Source: an uncultured Sphingomonadales bacterium
Lineage (GTDB): Bacteria > Pseudomonadota > Alphaproteobacteria > Sphingomonadales > Sphingomonadaceae
Length of the DNA: 42,883 nt
Direction of reading: 5' to 3'
Assembly: GCA_903848655.1 (NCBI GenBank)
Contig: CAINGT010000033.1
Coordinates: 1-42,883 of the forward strand
In this document: positions 14,201 to 23,196 of the stretch, piece by piece
Layout of the letters: every line of letters starts with the position of its first letter
Position numbering within the stretch: the stretch's first letter is position 1
Program-made: the position numbers and the translations under genes
The notes under the pieces: generated by a model
Told to the model about the DNA's origin: nothing
The model's input: only the letters and a program-made list of their open reading frames with translations
The model's database searches: none

Positions 14201-17064
14201 TTGGCCAGGTCATCGATCATCTCGCGCGCGGAATTGTAACCATAGCGTTCGGCTACAAGTTCGGGATCAATCGCATTCTCACGGCCCAACATCCCATGCT
14301 TGCCGAAGCCCAGCGCTTTCTTGATCGCCTCGGCATTGGGATCGCCCTCAAGAAGTTTGTCCACCGCATCGACATCGAGACGGCGCGGCCCTTCAACCTC
14401 CTCGCCATTAACCCGGCCAAACCGCAGAAACTCGCGTGCCTGTTCGACAGGCTGTGCCATCACCTCGGTCGTGACCTGCGCGCGCGTCTCAGCACGGAGC
14501 GATGCATTGCGCTCTTGCAGCTTGCGCAGTTCCTCGGACTTGGCACCCTCGAACCATTGCAGATCGCGCACGGACCGCGTGCCGAGTGTTTCGGTCGCCT
14601 CGATCTGGGCATTGAGCAAATCGCGCTGGTAGGACGCCCACTGATCGTCGGTCATCGCGGCAGGCTTGTCAGTGAAGTATGGCGTCATCTGCATGTCGGC
14701 ACGCGCCTTGGAAATATCCTCAGGTGTGGCAACAAGCCGATCCATCACGCCTCGCACCTCAGGCGACAGTTCGACATTCAGCCCGGCAATCGACCGATAG
14801 ACGTTCTTGAGCCATGCCGACATGCGCTGGAACACTGAGCGCAGTTCACGGGTCGGCGCATTGCCCTCGAACAGATAGCGTTCAAACCCGCGCGCGAATT
14901 GCTCATGAAACGGACGGCGCTCCTCGAAGCCCATTGCGTTCCACTTGTCGCGGGTCATATCTGGCGCGAACCAGTTAAGCGTCTTGTCGAAGTCTTTGCC
15001 GACATCCTCATGTGCATCGGAAAACTTGGCCAGTGTTTCGAGGTGGTAATGGCCGAGTTCGTGCAAAAATGAGCTTAAATTTGCAGACTTGAGAAGGTTG
15101 ATCGTGTTGGTGTCAGGAATGAATTGGCCGCGCGCGTCGGTGCCAGATTGATCCAAAGCCTGTGAGCCTGTCCGCGCCTCACCATCGCCCACCGTGAACC
15201 CATGCTCAGCATGGAACTCCTCAGGCGTCATCCCGGTACGCGCAGCCATAGTCGCAACGGAATGCGCGCCCAACTTGGCATTGATCGCATTGACCTCGGG
15301 TGACGCACGGCCAGCCTGATCGAGTTGCCCTTTGATTGTCGCTTCCACGTTGTCACGCGATGCCGCGAACGCATCGGTCGAAGCCTTCGACTTCACCGCC
15401 CTGTCCAGTTCTGCCAGAACGCGCGGGCCTTCAGTCTTGAGGACGTCCGCAGCCTCTGCCCGCGTGAATGCGTTCGGGTCGAGCTTCACATGGTCCGACA
15501 GTTGCTCGTAAAGGTTCGACCCAGCGACATGCGTGCCGAACTCGTCAATCGGGATTTTCACATCGCCACCAGACTGCGCGCTGATCTGCACAGCATCCCG
15601 CACAGCCTCAGGCATCTTGCCCAGCACCGCTTGACCCTCAGGCGTGCCGAACGTCTTGGCGAACGCCTCGGGGGAGACATAGACGCTATCGGGTGCGCCA
15701 TGGGCCTCGGTGACTTGCTGGAGGTAAGACTGCCAGACATCAGGCGCCCGCTCGCGCACCTTTGAGGCTTCTGCGATCTTGTGCAGTCCGTCGAGTATGT
15801 TTGCGTCGGCCTCGCCCTGCGTCGCCTGGACGAAACGACCCGCCATCGCATTGCCCGACATCCGCAAGGCATGCAGACCGAGATCAAGGAGCGCCATCGA
15901 CCCGGCGCTCTCTGCCACGCCATCAGTGATCGATTTTTCAGGGTTGACCGATTCCCGCTCGATCACATTGGATCCGAGCTGCATGGCCGTGCCCAGAGCA
16001 GCGCCACCGAACGCGCGTGTGCCAAGATTGGAAATGCCCTGCGCCAGTTCACCAGCAGCGCCAGCAACGTAGCGGCCGCCGCCGTACAGTGCGTTACTGC
16101 CGAGCCTGTCAGCAATCCCCGACGCTACAGCGTCACCGATCTGCGGCGCAAACTTGGCAAATGCCTCACCGCCGAGAAAGTGTCCGATCAGCGCCTGAAA
16201 CCCGGCGTTGGCGACAATGCCAACATCGCTGGCCGTCGTGCCATACTTGCCAGCCTTTTGCGCAGCCTCGGCTTGAGAGCCTGCGCCCGACAATGCCATG
16301 GCGAGCGGGGCACCTTCACCTGCGATTAGGAACGGCACCAGCCCACCGACCATCGTGGCGGCCTGAGACAGTCGCCCGTGTTCCTGAACGCTGTTCTCAA
16401 GCGCTTGGGCTTTGGTGTCGAGGTAGGACGTAACCGGAGCGACATCGCTCATGCCCGGTGTCCCGCCGGCGATTGCGCCCACGCCGCCCATGCTGGAAAG
16501 GAGCATATTGGCAACAGCGGAATTGCCGCCAGTCACCTTGTCGAGCATCTTGTTCTTGATGTCGCTCAGTGCGCCGATCCCGCGCACGATCGCACTGGTA
16601 CCTGAAACGAAACCCTGTTGCGCAGAGGCTTGTAGATCGCCCGGCTTGTAACCGAACAATGTGCCCAGTCCGTTGGTTGCTTGCGTGAGCGGGTTAAACG
16701 AGTCGAGCGCCGCCGATGCAGTTCCGGCGACCTGCATGAACCGATCCAGCAACCCGACATTGTGGCTGTCGTCATGGGCCAACCCGGTGAACTCGGGGTT
16801 GGTATAGGCCTGCCGCGCGACCGGAGCGCCCTGGGTGTGGTTGTCGATCGTCTGGGCGACGTTGACCCGGTTCGGCACGGCCGGTGCATTGGTGACGGCG
16901 GCTGTGGGCAACCCGAGGTTCATCGCGACGTTGCGCTGTTGCGCGAACGTCACCGGCGAAATGTCGGCGGCTTGCTGGCCGTTGGCGCGGATTTGTGCTG
17001 CCTGCTGCTGGCCGACGCCGTAGATGTCATCGGGCGCAGTCAGAAATGGATCATTGTCAGCCAT
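11245..17064 (-). CDS. Giant internal virion / ejection protein with HELGH metallopeptidase motif (1,939 aa)
   Basis: The largest gene, next to two other internal proteins, in the place of T7 gp16. The N-terminal ~400 residues are alanine/glycine-rich with hydrophobic stretches (TMVGGLVPFLIAGEGAPLAMAL) likely to insert in membrane. A HELGHY zinc-peptidase motif (HExxH) lies at about residues 668-673 (context SSFLHELGHYHLETL) and is followed by GFEERRPFHEQFARGFERYL. Then come long coiled-coil segments and a C-terminal domain (about 1640-1900) typical of large polyvalent phage proteins. This combination fits an injected multidomain protein forming part of the DNA ejection channel and processing host or virion targets. 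Zinc binding and proteolysis are inferred from the motif. Confidence 0.8.
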   Translation of the reverse strand: MADNDPFLTAPDDIYGVGQQQAAQIRANGQQAADISPVTFAQQRNVAMNLGLPTAAVTNAPAVPNRVNVAQTIDNHTQGAPVARQAYTNPEFTGLAHDDSHNVGLLDRFMQVAGTASAALDSFNPLTQATNGLGTLFGYKPGDLQASAQQGFVSGTSAIVRGIGALSDIKNKMLDKVTGGNSAVANMLLSSMGGVGAIAGGTPGMSDVAPVTSYLDTKAQALENSVQEHGRLSQAATMVGGLVPFLIAGEGAPLAMALSGAGSQAEAAQKAGKYGTTASDVGIVANAGFQALIGHFLGGEAFAKFAPQIGDAVASGIADRLGSNALYGGGRYVAGAAGELAQGISNLGTRAFGGAALGTAMQLGSNVIERESVNPEKSITDGVAESAGSMALLDLGLHALRMSGNAMAGRFVQATQGEADANILDGLHKIAEASKVRERAPDVWQSYLQQVTEAHGAPDSVYVSPEAFAKTFGTPEGQAVLGKMPEAVRDAVQISAQSGGDVKIPIDEFGTHVAGSNLYEQLSDHVKLDPNAFTRAEAADVLKTEGPRVLAELDRAVKSKASTDAFAASRDNVEATIKGQLDQAGRASPEVNAINAKLGAHSVATMAARTGMTPEEFHAEHGFTVGDGEARTGSQALDQSGTDARGQFIPDTNTINLLKSANLSSFLHELGHYHLETLAKFSDAHEDVGKDFDKTLNWFAPDMTRDKWNAMGFEERRPFHEQFARGFERYLFEGNAPTRELRSVFQRMSAWLKNVYRSIAGLNVELSPEVRGVMDRLVATPEDISKARADMQMTPYFTDKPAAMTDDQWASYQRDLLNAQIEATETLGTRSVRDLQWFEGAKSEELRKLQERNASLRAETRAQVTTEVMAQPVEQAREFLRFGRVNGEEVEGPRRLDVDAVDKLLEGDPNAEAIKKALGFGKHGMLGRENAIDPELVAERYGYNSAREMIDDLANQPKLKDKINDLTDQRMLEQHGDLTDPAAMMEAATQVVHNDAQAKVLETEINTLTKAVRGALGGDLVRIVKEQAREMAAKIVNGLRVDELKSERFRAEERWASGLAEDAAREGGDEKALDAKRRQLLNFYLAKATDEARETARKQVDYLKGFAKKSRRERIGTDIELIDAILGDYDLRANPNDNVPVRQQALRDWHQSALEAGYEPHLDENLLNPAPKRGYRDLTVSEMTGLHDTVKSIADVARNKNTVMRDGKKIEIGKAVEDLMAPMIERGEHYSKEQLVEPPSKEIGSGVLPIAWHKLSSFFTSTFRGDLLGQDFKANRYDMHQFGGPFQRLIFDRLTDRNYWKNAKIREVSDAYMAMSKELGGKWQDAMHDNVPNTELLDPKTGKPYLITRARMLRMATHTGNESNFRKMTDGWGWDAEATWSFLKQNMTAQDWKAAQFVMDQFKPLWEEQVAMLRRLGGVLPEGIEPRPFEVTTPVGTVVKMEGGYSPISYDPLRSKLADRKGSLDADRSTAIDPASQSYRATTTSNGALKNRAEGYTDVVNLDWHDIARNVRDTIHDLAYREALIDVNKVLTNDAFTDQFKRSYGPDEYAALRKLVDNIANLNKRDDAMSKMQKFIQYLRAGVIINGIGYRVSTVMKHGSSAALKSLGYVGGGGEKYFLARAARMGSGNMIADIEEARAKFPEIASRSNQMDRDFKNPTHLMLEKETLLQKNERYGHAFVAWSDLLSAAATAHAAYDWAVNDGIPVNQGGTGKPMEHEAAVRYANKVVREAHGSALETTRSNFLHDRGVSSLFGTMYGFMNNSLGQLMDVTDKGFHSEFSKPVIAARLMATMVAPAMMAAWVSGGGPSQDESTMQWMGMAIAGELAGTVPLVRDAWKSVEMAYQGRKIDTDTIGQLPVFKGLGLVIKVPADIYQELSGKDSKIIQDSMDALGIFGHVSGAGQLGHMLQYQRDVNSGKVYPDDTADYAKHLVIGGRATRH

Positions 17065-19319
17065 TATTTCGACGCCAATCCATGCATGGCGAGATAGTAA
17101 TTGCGCAGATTATCCGGCCCAGGCGCATAGCGCGGATCGCGCGTCTGTTTGTAAGCTGCATCCATCTTGGCAGACACGTCCTTTACTTGATCAGGAGGGA
17201 TGATGATATTCGGCAGTTTATCATGACTGACACCCAACAGCGGCACTGTATAGTTGCCGAATTTGCCCCCCAATATGCCTACCTGCTGAACCTGCACTGC
17301 TGCTGCCTGCCGAATGACGGCTTGACGTTCTGGGGTCGTGAGCGGCTTTTTCTTGTCCTCAGCTGCGGCCAGTAAAGCTGTGTTGAGCGCGTCACGCACA
17401 CCCAGGCGCAGCGCCACCGTCGCGGGCGTTTTGTCAGTCGAGTTTATATTCAGCATCCCAAAGGCTGCGTTTGCCTCATCATTGGTCGGCATGGCGCCTT
17501 TGGTGATCGAGTTCTGATACGCCTTTTGCGCGTTGATGACCTTCGGACCCCAGATAGGTCCAACGACGTTCAGAATGCGTTGGGTGTTCTGTGGCGTCAC
17601 GGGACCAAGCTGACCAACATCGCTCATCCAGGCCTCAGCCTGCGCCTCATACCCAGCCTTGCTGTTCAGGCCGCCCAATTCGCGCTGCGCGATCGTGCCG
17701 GAAATTTGCTCCCAACTGGTGTTGGCATAAACACCAGGCGCATTGTGTGGCATACTCGACCACACGGCGTGCAGATCACCTCCCTTCGCATCTTGCCAGA
17801 TCGCCTTGGCAATCTGGTCCTGCACCGCAGGCGTGAATGTTTGATCGCGCCAGTTCGGCCCGAGAACCTTGGGTGCATACTGGGCGAGCGAGCCATAGGT
17901 AATCTGGTACGCACCCACCGCGCCGGTGCCCTTGTCGGTACCAGCCCCGACCTTGCCGCGCGTGGCCGGGATCAGAACACCACTCTGGAAGTCCTGCACA
18001 TCGCCCAGTTTCATTTGCGACAGGGGGACCGATGGCGAACCGTAGCGACCAAAGCCATAGACAGCATCGTACCCGGCCTGTCCGCCATGGTTGGCTAGGC
18101 CGGCTGAAAAGTTCTGCGCCCTTTCAGTTAGCGTAAGTTGCTGCGAACCGTTGAGCGTATTCCAGTAGGACGATGCTTGAAGGTCAGCCAAGGATTTACC
18201 GTTGGCAATATCGCCCTCAGCCAGTTGTGCGGCCTGCTGCTGTTGATCCTGCTGGGTTGAAATTGCTATAGCGTGACGGTGCGCGATTTCTGCCCGCGTC
18301 GCCTCTACCTGCTGAAAGTCATTGGGATTCAATGCACGGACTCGCGCATCAAGCTTCATTTCATCAATTGGCTTTGAAAGATCGAGGCCGGAAAGTAGCG
18401 TATCAGCCTGGCTCATGGCGTTGGTGCCCATGGCGGCTTGCGCGACTTTGGCATGCACAGCATCATAATCGATGGGTTCGATCTTATCCTTGAACCCCTC
18501 GAGAAACCGCAATGCCTGCGGGGCCTGATGGTTGTTGACACCAGCCTGCACAACTGTCGAAAGGTACCCTGCCAGGGCCTTCTTGTTCTCGACATCGTAA
18601 GTTGCTTTTTGATCGGCATTGGCGAACACCGGCTGACCCGTTTTCGGATCGACGCCCGCGATCACGCCGCTGAGCGCAAAGCTTTTGTTGATCGCATCCT
18701 GCGCGTTCGTCAGCGCACTGGTAACGGTCGTAGTGAATTGCGGTGTCCCGATCTGGCCAAGCATCGATGCCGTGGTGTTCGCGCTGGTCACCACCGAATT
18801 TGAATAGACGTCCTGCATCCCGGCAAGACCTTGCGCCGCCTGATGTGCAGAAACCTCCTGATAGAACTCCGACATTTCGCGCTGGGCGGCCGGCGCAAAC
18901 AATTGCTGCTGCCGCGGCGTCAGCTTTGCCTTGATCTCGTCGCTCGCTTTTTGGAGCATTGCCGGATAGGCCTGCGACAGCATGGTGGAATTGCCATCGG
19001 GGCCCGGCACTTTCGTGACATTGAGGCCCTTTACTTCGGTAAAGCCCGTCGTATGAACGCCGTTCTCATCGGTCACGCCAATGCGTAAATCGGTTTTTTT
19101 GTTCTGGAGCTGCGCCAATGCGTTGGCGTTCGCGGCCTGATCGAATTGGTCAGTCAGGATCGCCCCGGTGTATGCCGCCTGGCTACCAGCACCCTCGATG
19201 GCCGCGCCCAGCTTCTCGGTCTGCTGGCCGGCGACCTGTGTGGCGTTGATGTCAGGTGCAGCAATGCCCTGCGTTGTGGGCGCGACCTGCGCACTGTCAT
19301 AGGTTGGGACTTTAGCCAC
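17064..19319 (-). CDS. Internal virion protein with lysozyme-like (transglycosylase) domain
   Basis: A 751-residue protein, mostly helical. Residues about 455-540 carry a lysozyme-like fold pattern: GAGTDKGTGAVGAYQITYGS, then LGPNWRDQTFTPAVQDQIAK, as in phage lytic transglycosylases and Gp15/Gp16-type proteins that open a hole in peptidoglycan during DNA injection. The N-terminus has no signal peptide. It shares one base with the giant protein downstream and starts 1 bp after the 174-aa gene stops, so the three are made together. The catalytic Glu cannot be fixed by eye. Confidence 0.75.
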   Translation of the reverse strand: MAKVPTYDSAQVAPTTQGIAAPDINATQVAGQQTEKLGAAIEGAGSQAAYTGAILTDQFDQAANANALAQLQNKKTDLRIGVTDENGVHTTGFTEVKGLNVTKVPGPDGNSTMLSQAYPAMLQKASDEIKAKLTPRQQQLFAPAAQREMSEFYQEVSAHQAAQGLAGMQDVYSNSVVTSANTTASMLGQIGTPQFTTTVTSALTNAQDAINKSFALSGVIAGVDPKTGQPVFANADQKATYDVENKKALAGYLSTVVQAGVNNHQAPQALRFLEGFKDKIEPIDYDAVHAKVAQAAMGTNAMSQADTLLSGLDLSKPIDEMKLDARVRALNPNDFQQVEATRAEIAHRHAIAISTQQDQQQQAAQLAEGDIANGKSLADLQASSYWNTLNGSQQLTLTERAQNFSAGLANHGGQAGYDAVYGFGRYGSPSVPLSQMKLGDVQDFQSGVLIPATRGKVGAGTDKGTGAVGAYQITYGSLAQYAPKVLGPNWRDQTFTPAVQDQIAKAIWQDAKGGDLHAVWSSMPHNAPGVYANTSWEQISGTIAQRELGGLNSKAGYEAQAEAWMSDVGQLGPVTPQNTQRILNVVGPIWGPKVINAQKAYQNSITKGAMPTNDEANAAFGMLNINSTDKTPATVALRLGVRDALNTALLAAAEDKKKPLTTPERQAVIRQAAAVQVQQVGILGGKFGNYTVPLLGVSHDKLPNIIIPPDQVKDVSAKMDAAYKQTRDPRYAPGPDNLRNYYLAMHGLASK

Positions 19320-19320
19320 G

Positions 19321-19845
19321 TTACCTCACCCCTGCGAACGGCCGGGGCTTGCTGGTCTGGCTTAATCCCCATTGGCTCGCGACATTGCTTGCGCCGCTTA
19401 GCAGAGTGGCAAATCCGGCAATGGCCGGGCTGATTGCGCTGGCGGCCGCGCGCTTTGCAGTCGCATCTTCCTGATAGCTGAACGCCTGCTGCATCGCGTT
19501 GTTGACCGTGGTGTTCGCGTCGACCTGGCGCATGGTGTCGGTCGATGCGACCACTTGCGCTGCCGAGCCGTCGCCGAGTTCCACGCCGTTTGCCGCCATG
19601 CTTGCCTTTTGCGTGGCCATCATCTGGCCGCCGCGTTGCAGCACCTGGCTCGCCTGATCGACGCCGGCGCTGGCGGTGTGCAGCGCATTCTGGTCATCAA
19701 TCTGCGCTTGAAACCTCAGTGCATTCTTCTGTCCAAGGGCTGAAAAATACGACCCGATGCCGCCTGTTATAGCGCCGCCCACACCGAAGATCGCGCCGGC
19801 TTGCGACAGTTGGGCCGCACCTGCGGCACTAGTTCCCATTGGCAT
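19321..19845 (-). CDS. Small internal virion protein (T7 gp14-like position)
   Basis: A 174-residue alanine/glutamine/serine-rich protein with hydrophobic segments near the N-terminus (AIFGVGGAITGGIGSYFSAL) and C-terminus (SAISPAIAGFATLLSGASNV), and a central amphipathic region (ASAGVDQASQVLQRGGQMMA). Gene order (tail tube B, this, lysozyme-like protein, giant protein) matches internal virion proteins gp14-gp15-gp16 of T7-type phages, and the composition fits a pore-forming ejection protein. It starts at ATG 19845 and has motif copy B 51 nt upstream. Confidence 0.75.
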   Translation of the reverse strand: MPMGTSAAGAAQLSQAGAIFGVGGAITGGIGSYFSALGQKNALRFQAQIDDQNALHTASAGVDQASQVLQRGGQMMATQKASMAANGVELGDGSAAQVVASTDTMRQVDANTTVNNAMQQAFSYQEDATAKRAAASAISPAIAGFATLLSGASNVASQWGLSQTSKPRPFAGVR

Positions 19846-19895
19846 ATGACAATCCCTGCTTGCGCAGACGCCAATCTAGGGCCGACCATGCAGCC

Positions 19896-19904
19896 CACGC
19901 GGAC
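19896..19904 (-). promoter_or_regulatory. Repeated late-region motif, copy B
   Basis: CACGCGGAC on the plus strand, at the end of the tail tubular B gene and 51 nt before the start of the 174-aa internal protein, the same distance as copy A to its gene. Confidence 0.45.
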
Positions 19905-22105
19905 TAGGAGCCTACCGAGAACTCAGGCGTCATCGACAGCAGCGTCATCGGCAGCGGATCGGTGTGGTAGATATAGAACTGGCCGGAACTGCTCCACGAC
20001 GGATAAGGCACAATCTCGATCTCATCCGTGACAAGGTTGGGCGGTGACCCGGGTGATTCTGTCGTGCGCACTTTGGCCTGCACCAAATCGGACGGATCAT
20101 ACCCGGCAGACAATCCACCCGTGCCGGTCACGCGAAAGAATGCGCGGTTGAGGTTCTTCGGTCGACCTTGGCCTGCGCCTGGCGCCTGCATGAACGCGGC
20201 CGGCAACGTCTGAACCTGCGACACCAGAGGCAAGCCGACCTGAATGTTCGATGCCGCTTCGGTCAGCGTCACTGCGCCCCCGGTGACAACGGCTTGAGGC
20301 ATGACAGCGCCATCGGCCAGAATGTTGACCTTCTGACCCTCGAGCCATGTCAGGCCACTGACTGTCGTGGTCGGTGAACCGCTGTAGACGCCAGCGCAAT
20401 CGACGTAGCAAGTGTTGACGACATTCGACCAGAGGCGTGCGGCAAATCGCTCGACATAGCGAACGGTGGTCCCGCCGATCGTGCGGTTGACCACGACATA
20501 GATGCGATCCTCGACGCCTTCGGTGATGCAGCACACGCTTTCGAACGTGCCATTGGTCGTTGACCGGGTCCACAGCGCGCGAACGTCTTGCTCGGGCACG
20601 TAGGTCATGCCGATGATGTTGCCCGCCGTCGAGATCGCCCACATGATCGGATTGGGCGAACGCTGGAAAGCAAGTTGCGTGATGTCGTAGCCGTCGAACA
20701 AGTTTGGCGCCCGCAACGACAGGTCGGACGACACGTAGCTTTGCACCTGCCAACTGAACGACAGTTCGCGAATATGACCGCCGCGCGCTGCGATATAGAG
20801 CGTGCTGGAATCATCAATGATGGGCTGTGCCGTATTGGCGCCGACACCCGACTGCGGCTTGACCGATATGGTCGAGGGCGTGAGGGCACCACCGTCGGTC
20901 GAGGACACGCGCCAGACGCCGCCTGCCGTCAACAGGATGATGTCGCTCAAAGGTACGATGTGCCGGATCGTATTCACATCGCGCGAGGCGACCGTGAAGC
21001 TGATCGCATCGGTGTCCTTGACCGGGATCGAATAAGCCAGGTCGCTCTCAGTGCCCGTGCGCGTGCCCCAGGTTTTTTGCGGGAAAAGCGTTGTCCCGGC
21101 AAACAGTCGGCGCTGCTGGTAGTAACTGACAGCGGCGGGAAAATCCGTTGCAAAAGGATACTGGGCTGTTGGCGGTGTGTTGCCAGTGTCAGGGATGATC
21201 GAGCCGTCATCGGTGAAACTAAGCGTGGTAGAGACGCCCATGAGGCCGAATAAACCACCAGAGAACCGATAGACGTTAAACCGGGTTACGCCACTAACCG
21301 ATGGCCAAGTCAGATCGTTGTGCGCGCCACTATCAAGTAAGTTCTGAGAGGTAGAACCAGCATTGATAACCAATGCGCTTTCGCTTTTGCCATCCAAGGA
21401 AGTCGAAGTGACATTATATTGGTATGTCTTGGTAGCACTGCTGGCGGGCGAGCCGCGCACTGTTGAAATTGAGAGAGAGGCGGGCGGGCTGAGGGCATTC
21501 CCAAACGAGATGTTGGCCAGCTGCCAGTTGGTCGCCCCATACCGCGCCAACTGTGCGGGCGCATAGTTTGGATGGCACAGCGTCAGGATATCGTTCGATT
21601 GCACGAAGGTAATCGCGAACAAATCCGCCTCGACATAGGGCGAAGGAATCTCGTACGTCGTGCCGAGCGCATACCACCATGTCGGCGATGACGCGGGCGT
21701 GTGCCCGGTGTTCGTGCCCTGCATCGAATAGTACGTGACGCCGCCAGAGGTTACCAGATCGCCCTGGTTGTACGTCGTGCCAGCAGCATAGGCCGCCGAT
21801 CCGCCGGGCGTCAGCAGCGCCTGGCCGCCTGAATAGAGCCGGATGTACTGGTGACCAAGTTCGATCACGACAGTTTGCGTCGTGGAATAGGTGAACGGGA
21901 TCAGCCGCGACTTGCGCGCCGGGCTCTTGGTTGCCGCGACAAACTGCGTGCCTGGGCAATTGACGACAGGGCCATGGGGCAGCACGATGAAGTTGTCGCA
22001 CACCGCCATGCCAGTCTGATATTTGGCATCGTCAATGCGGCCCCAGAATTCAGGGGTAACAACGCCACCGTTGAAGCTGGATTGAAACCCCCGGATCGTT
22101 GGCAT
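19904..22105 (-). CDS. Tail tubular protein B (T7 gp12-like nozzle)
   Basis: A 733-residue, beta-rich protein. The N-terminal region (GFQSSFNGGVVTPEFWGRID; NFIVLPHGPVVNCPGTQFVA; IPFTYSTTQTVVIELGHQYI) is characteristic of the phage tail tubular B / stabilisation protein family, and the length is typical. Repeated beta strands continue to the C-terminus (DPLPMTLLSMTPEFSVGS). It follows tail tubular A with a 1-bp gap and precedes the internal virion proteins, the order seen in BPP-1-like and T7-like podoviruses. It forms the nozzle of the short tail. Confidence 0.88.
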   Translation of the reverse strand: MPTIRGFQSSFNGGVVTPEFWGRIDDAKYQTGMAVCDNFIVLPHGPVVNCPGTQFVAATKSPARKSRLIPFTYSTTQTVVIELGHQYIRLYSGGQALLTPGGSAAYAAGTTYNQGDLVTSGGVTYYSMQGTNTGHTPASSPTWWYALGTTYEIPSPYVEADLFAITFVQSNDILTLCHPNYAPAQLARYGATNWQLANISFGNALSPPASLSISTVRGSPASSATKTYQYNVTSTSLDGKSESALVINAGSTSQNLLDSGAHNDLTWPSVSGVTRFNVYRFSGGLFGLMGVSTTLSFTDDGSIIPDTGNTPPTAQYPFATDFPAAVSYYQQRRLFAGTTLFPQKTWGTRTGTESDLAYSIPVKDTDAISFTVASRDVNTIRHIVPLSDIILLTAGGVWRVSSTDGGALTPSTISVKPQSGVGANTAQPIIDDSSTLYIAARGGHIRELSFSWQVQSYVSSDLSLRAPNLFDGYDITQLAFQRSPNPIMWAISTAGNIIGMTYVPEQDVRALWTRSTTNGTFESVCCITEGVEDRIYVVVNRTIGGTTVRYVERFAARLWSNVVNTCYVDCAGVYSGSPTTTVSGLTWLEGQKVNILADGAVMPQAVVTGGAVTLTEAASNIQVGLPLVSQVQTLPAAFMQAPGAGQGRPKNLNRAFFRVTGTGGLSAGYDPSDLVQAKVRTTESPGSPPNLVTDEIEIVPYPSWSSSGQFYIYHTDPLPMTLLSMTPEFSVGS

Positions 22106-22106
22106 C

Positions 22107-22778
22107 TCAGCGGCTCACCATCCACGGCACCGATTGGCTCACCCGCGTCATGCCTTGGTTCGCATCGCTCGGGCGAGATACCGCAAGCATTTCCATCGTC
22201 TTTTTCATCATCGCCGATGAAACAGTCATGCCGGCATCGCCCTTGATGATGGGCCCGGCGAGAAACGAAGCAAGGAAATAGGCCAGCGTGGTCACGAACG
22301 TGGGGCTGAACAGTGTCGTGTCGGTGACGACCTGGGTGTAGCGCAGGCAGGCGTTTTCCTGATTGGTCAGGATCACTTCCACACCGAGATCGGGATCGAA
22401 TTCCACCGCGTAGGGTTGCGGCTCATAGACTGAACGGCCCGACAACTGCACACCGAACGGCGTATAGCTCTGCAAATACGGCACCGCATAGTCATCGCCG
22501 GCAGCACTATCCAGCACCGCCAGCGAATTGACCATATTGGACGGCACCTGATAGGCATAGGTCCACATCGTGAAATTGTTCGTGACCTGAGACAGGTTGG
22601 CGCGAACCGTCGAAAAGCCCCAGCTCGACATCTCAAACAGCGCGTCGCGAGCCATCGGATAGAAGCGCGAACAGTGTGACGCCTGCGCGCTACCCTCGGG
22701 CGGATTGATCGAGGTAACGGTCGCCGAATCGCCCAGCAGGGCCAGCGCCATGTTGCAGACATCAACATCCGTGGCCAC
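22107..22778 (-). CDS. Tail tubular protein A (T7 gp11-like gatekeeper)
   Basis: A 223-residue protein whose start (VDVCNMALALLGDSATVTSI, then ASHCSRFYPMARDALFEMSS) matches the tail tubular A / gp11 adaptor family, which docks on the portal and closes the head after packaging. Length is as expected. It lies directly before tail tubular B and after a small 108-aa protein. The rest of the sequence is beta-rich with a helical C-terminus (TPTFVTTLAYFLASFLAGPI). Confidence 0.88.
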   Translation of the reverse strand: MATDVDVCNMALALLGDSATVTSINPPEGSAQASHCSRFYPMARDALFEMSSWGFSTVRANLSQVTNNFTMWTYAYQVPSNMVNSLAVLDSAAGDDYAVPYLQSYTPFGVQLSGRSVYEPQPYAVEFDPDLGVEVILTNQENACLRYTQVVTDTTLFSPTFVTTLAYFLASFLAGPIIKGDAGMTVSSAMMKKTMEMLAVSRPSDANQGMTRVSQSVPWMVSR

Positions 22779-22781
22779 GGA

Positions 22782-23108
22782 TTATGCGGCCGCTTTGACT
22801 GCGCTCTCGCGCGCCGTCTGGGATTGCTTGTCGATGATGGCTTGTGCCGCAGCAACCGCCTTCGGATCCTGCGCCGCAGTCGTGCCTGCCAGCGAGCGAG
22901 CAGCATCCGCGATGCTCAGCGTCGGATTCCAGTCGGTCTCGACCGCAGTTGGAATGCCCGCATCCTTGGCGGCCTTCGCAGCTGCCACCGAGTCTTTGCA
23001 GATCGGCTCGAGGTTGTCGGCCGGGATACCGTCCCATTCGACGATGTCGCCCGCTTCATAGGTGCGGTTATGCATGAACGAGCGCTCGAGAACCCTGTAC
23101 TTGGCCAT
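22782..23108 (-). CDS. Small virion-region protein (108 aa)
   Basis: A 108-residue protein starting with MAKYRVLERSFMHNRTYEAG, a pattern widespread in podovirus and siphovirus morphogenesis clusters between capsid and tail genes. The N-terminal ~45 residues look like a small beta-barrel (RTYEAGDIVEWDGIPADNLE). The remainder is alanine-rich helix with a low-complexity end. It starts just after an intrinsic terminator (23122-23153), so its expression depends on read-through or a local start. The function in the virion is unknown. Confidence 0.7.
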   Translation of the reverse strand: MAKYRVLERSFMHNRTYEAGDIVEWDGIPADNLEPICKDSVAAAKAAKDAGIPTAVETDWNPTLSIADAARSLAGTTAAQDPKAVAAAQAIIDKQSQTARESAVKAAA

Positions 23109-23121
23109 TTGTCACCTCTTG

Positions 23122-23153
23122 AAAAAATGGGCCGCCCCTTGTGAGAGCGGCCC
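23122..23153 (-). terminator. Intrinsic terminator after the Bbp16-like gene
   Basis: On the minus strand a 7-bp GC stem (GGGCCGC/GCGGCCC) with a 11-base loop is followed by A and six T. It lies between the capsid-side genes and the tail genes, so it would reduce transcription into the tail module or mark the end of the capsid transcript. Confidence 0.75.
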
Positions 23154-23196
23154 GGGTTGCGGCTTGGTAACGATGGGGCGACCCAAGCCAGTCGGA

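Noticed and set aside
13838..14838. Long rightward frames opposite the giant ejection protein
   Set aside because: These are antisense shadows common in GC-rich DNA; no ribosome sites or domains, and the leftward frame is continuous for 1,939 codons.
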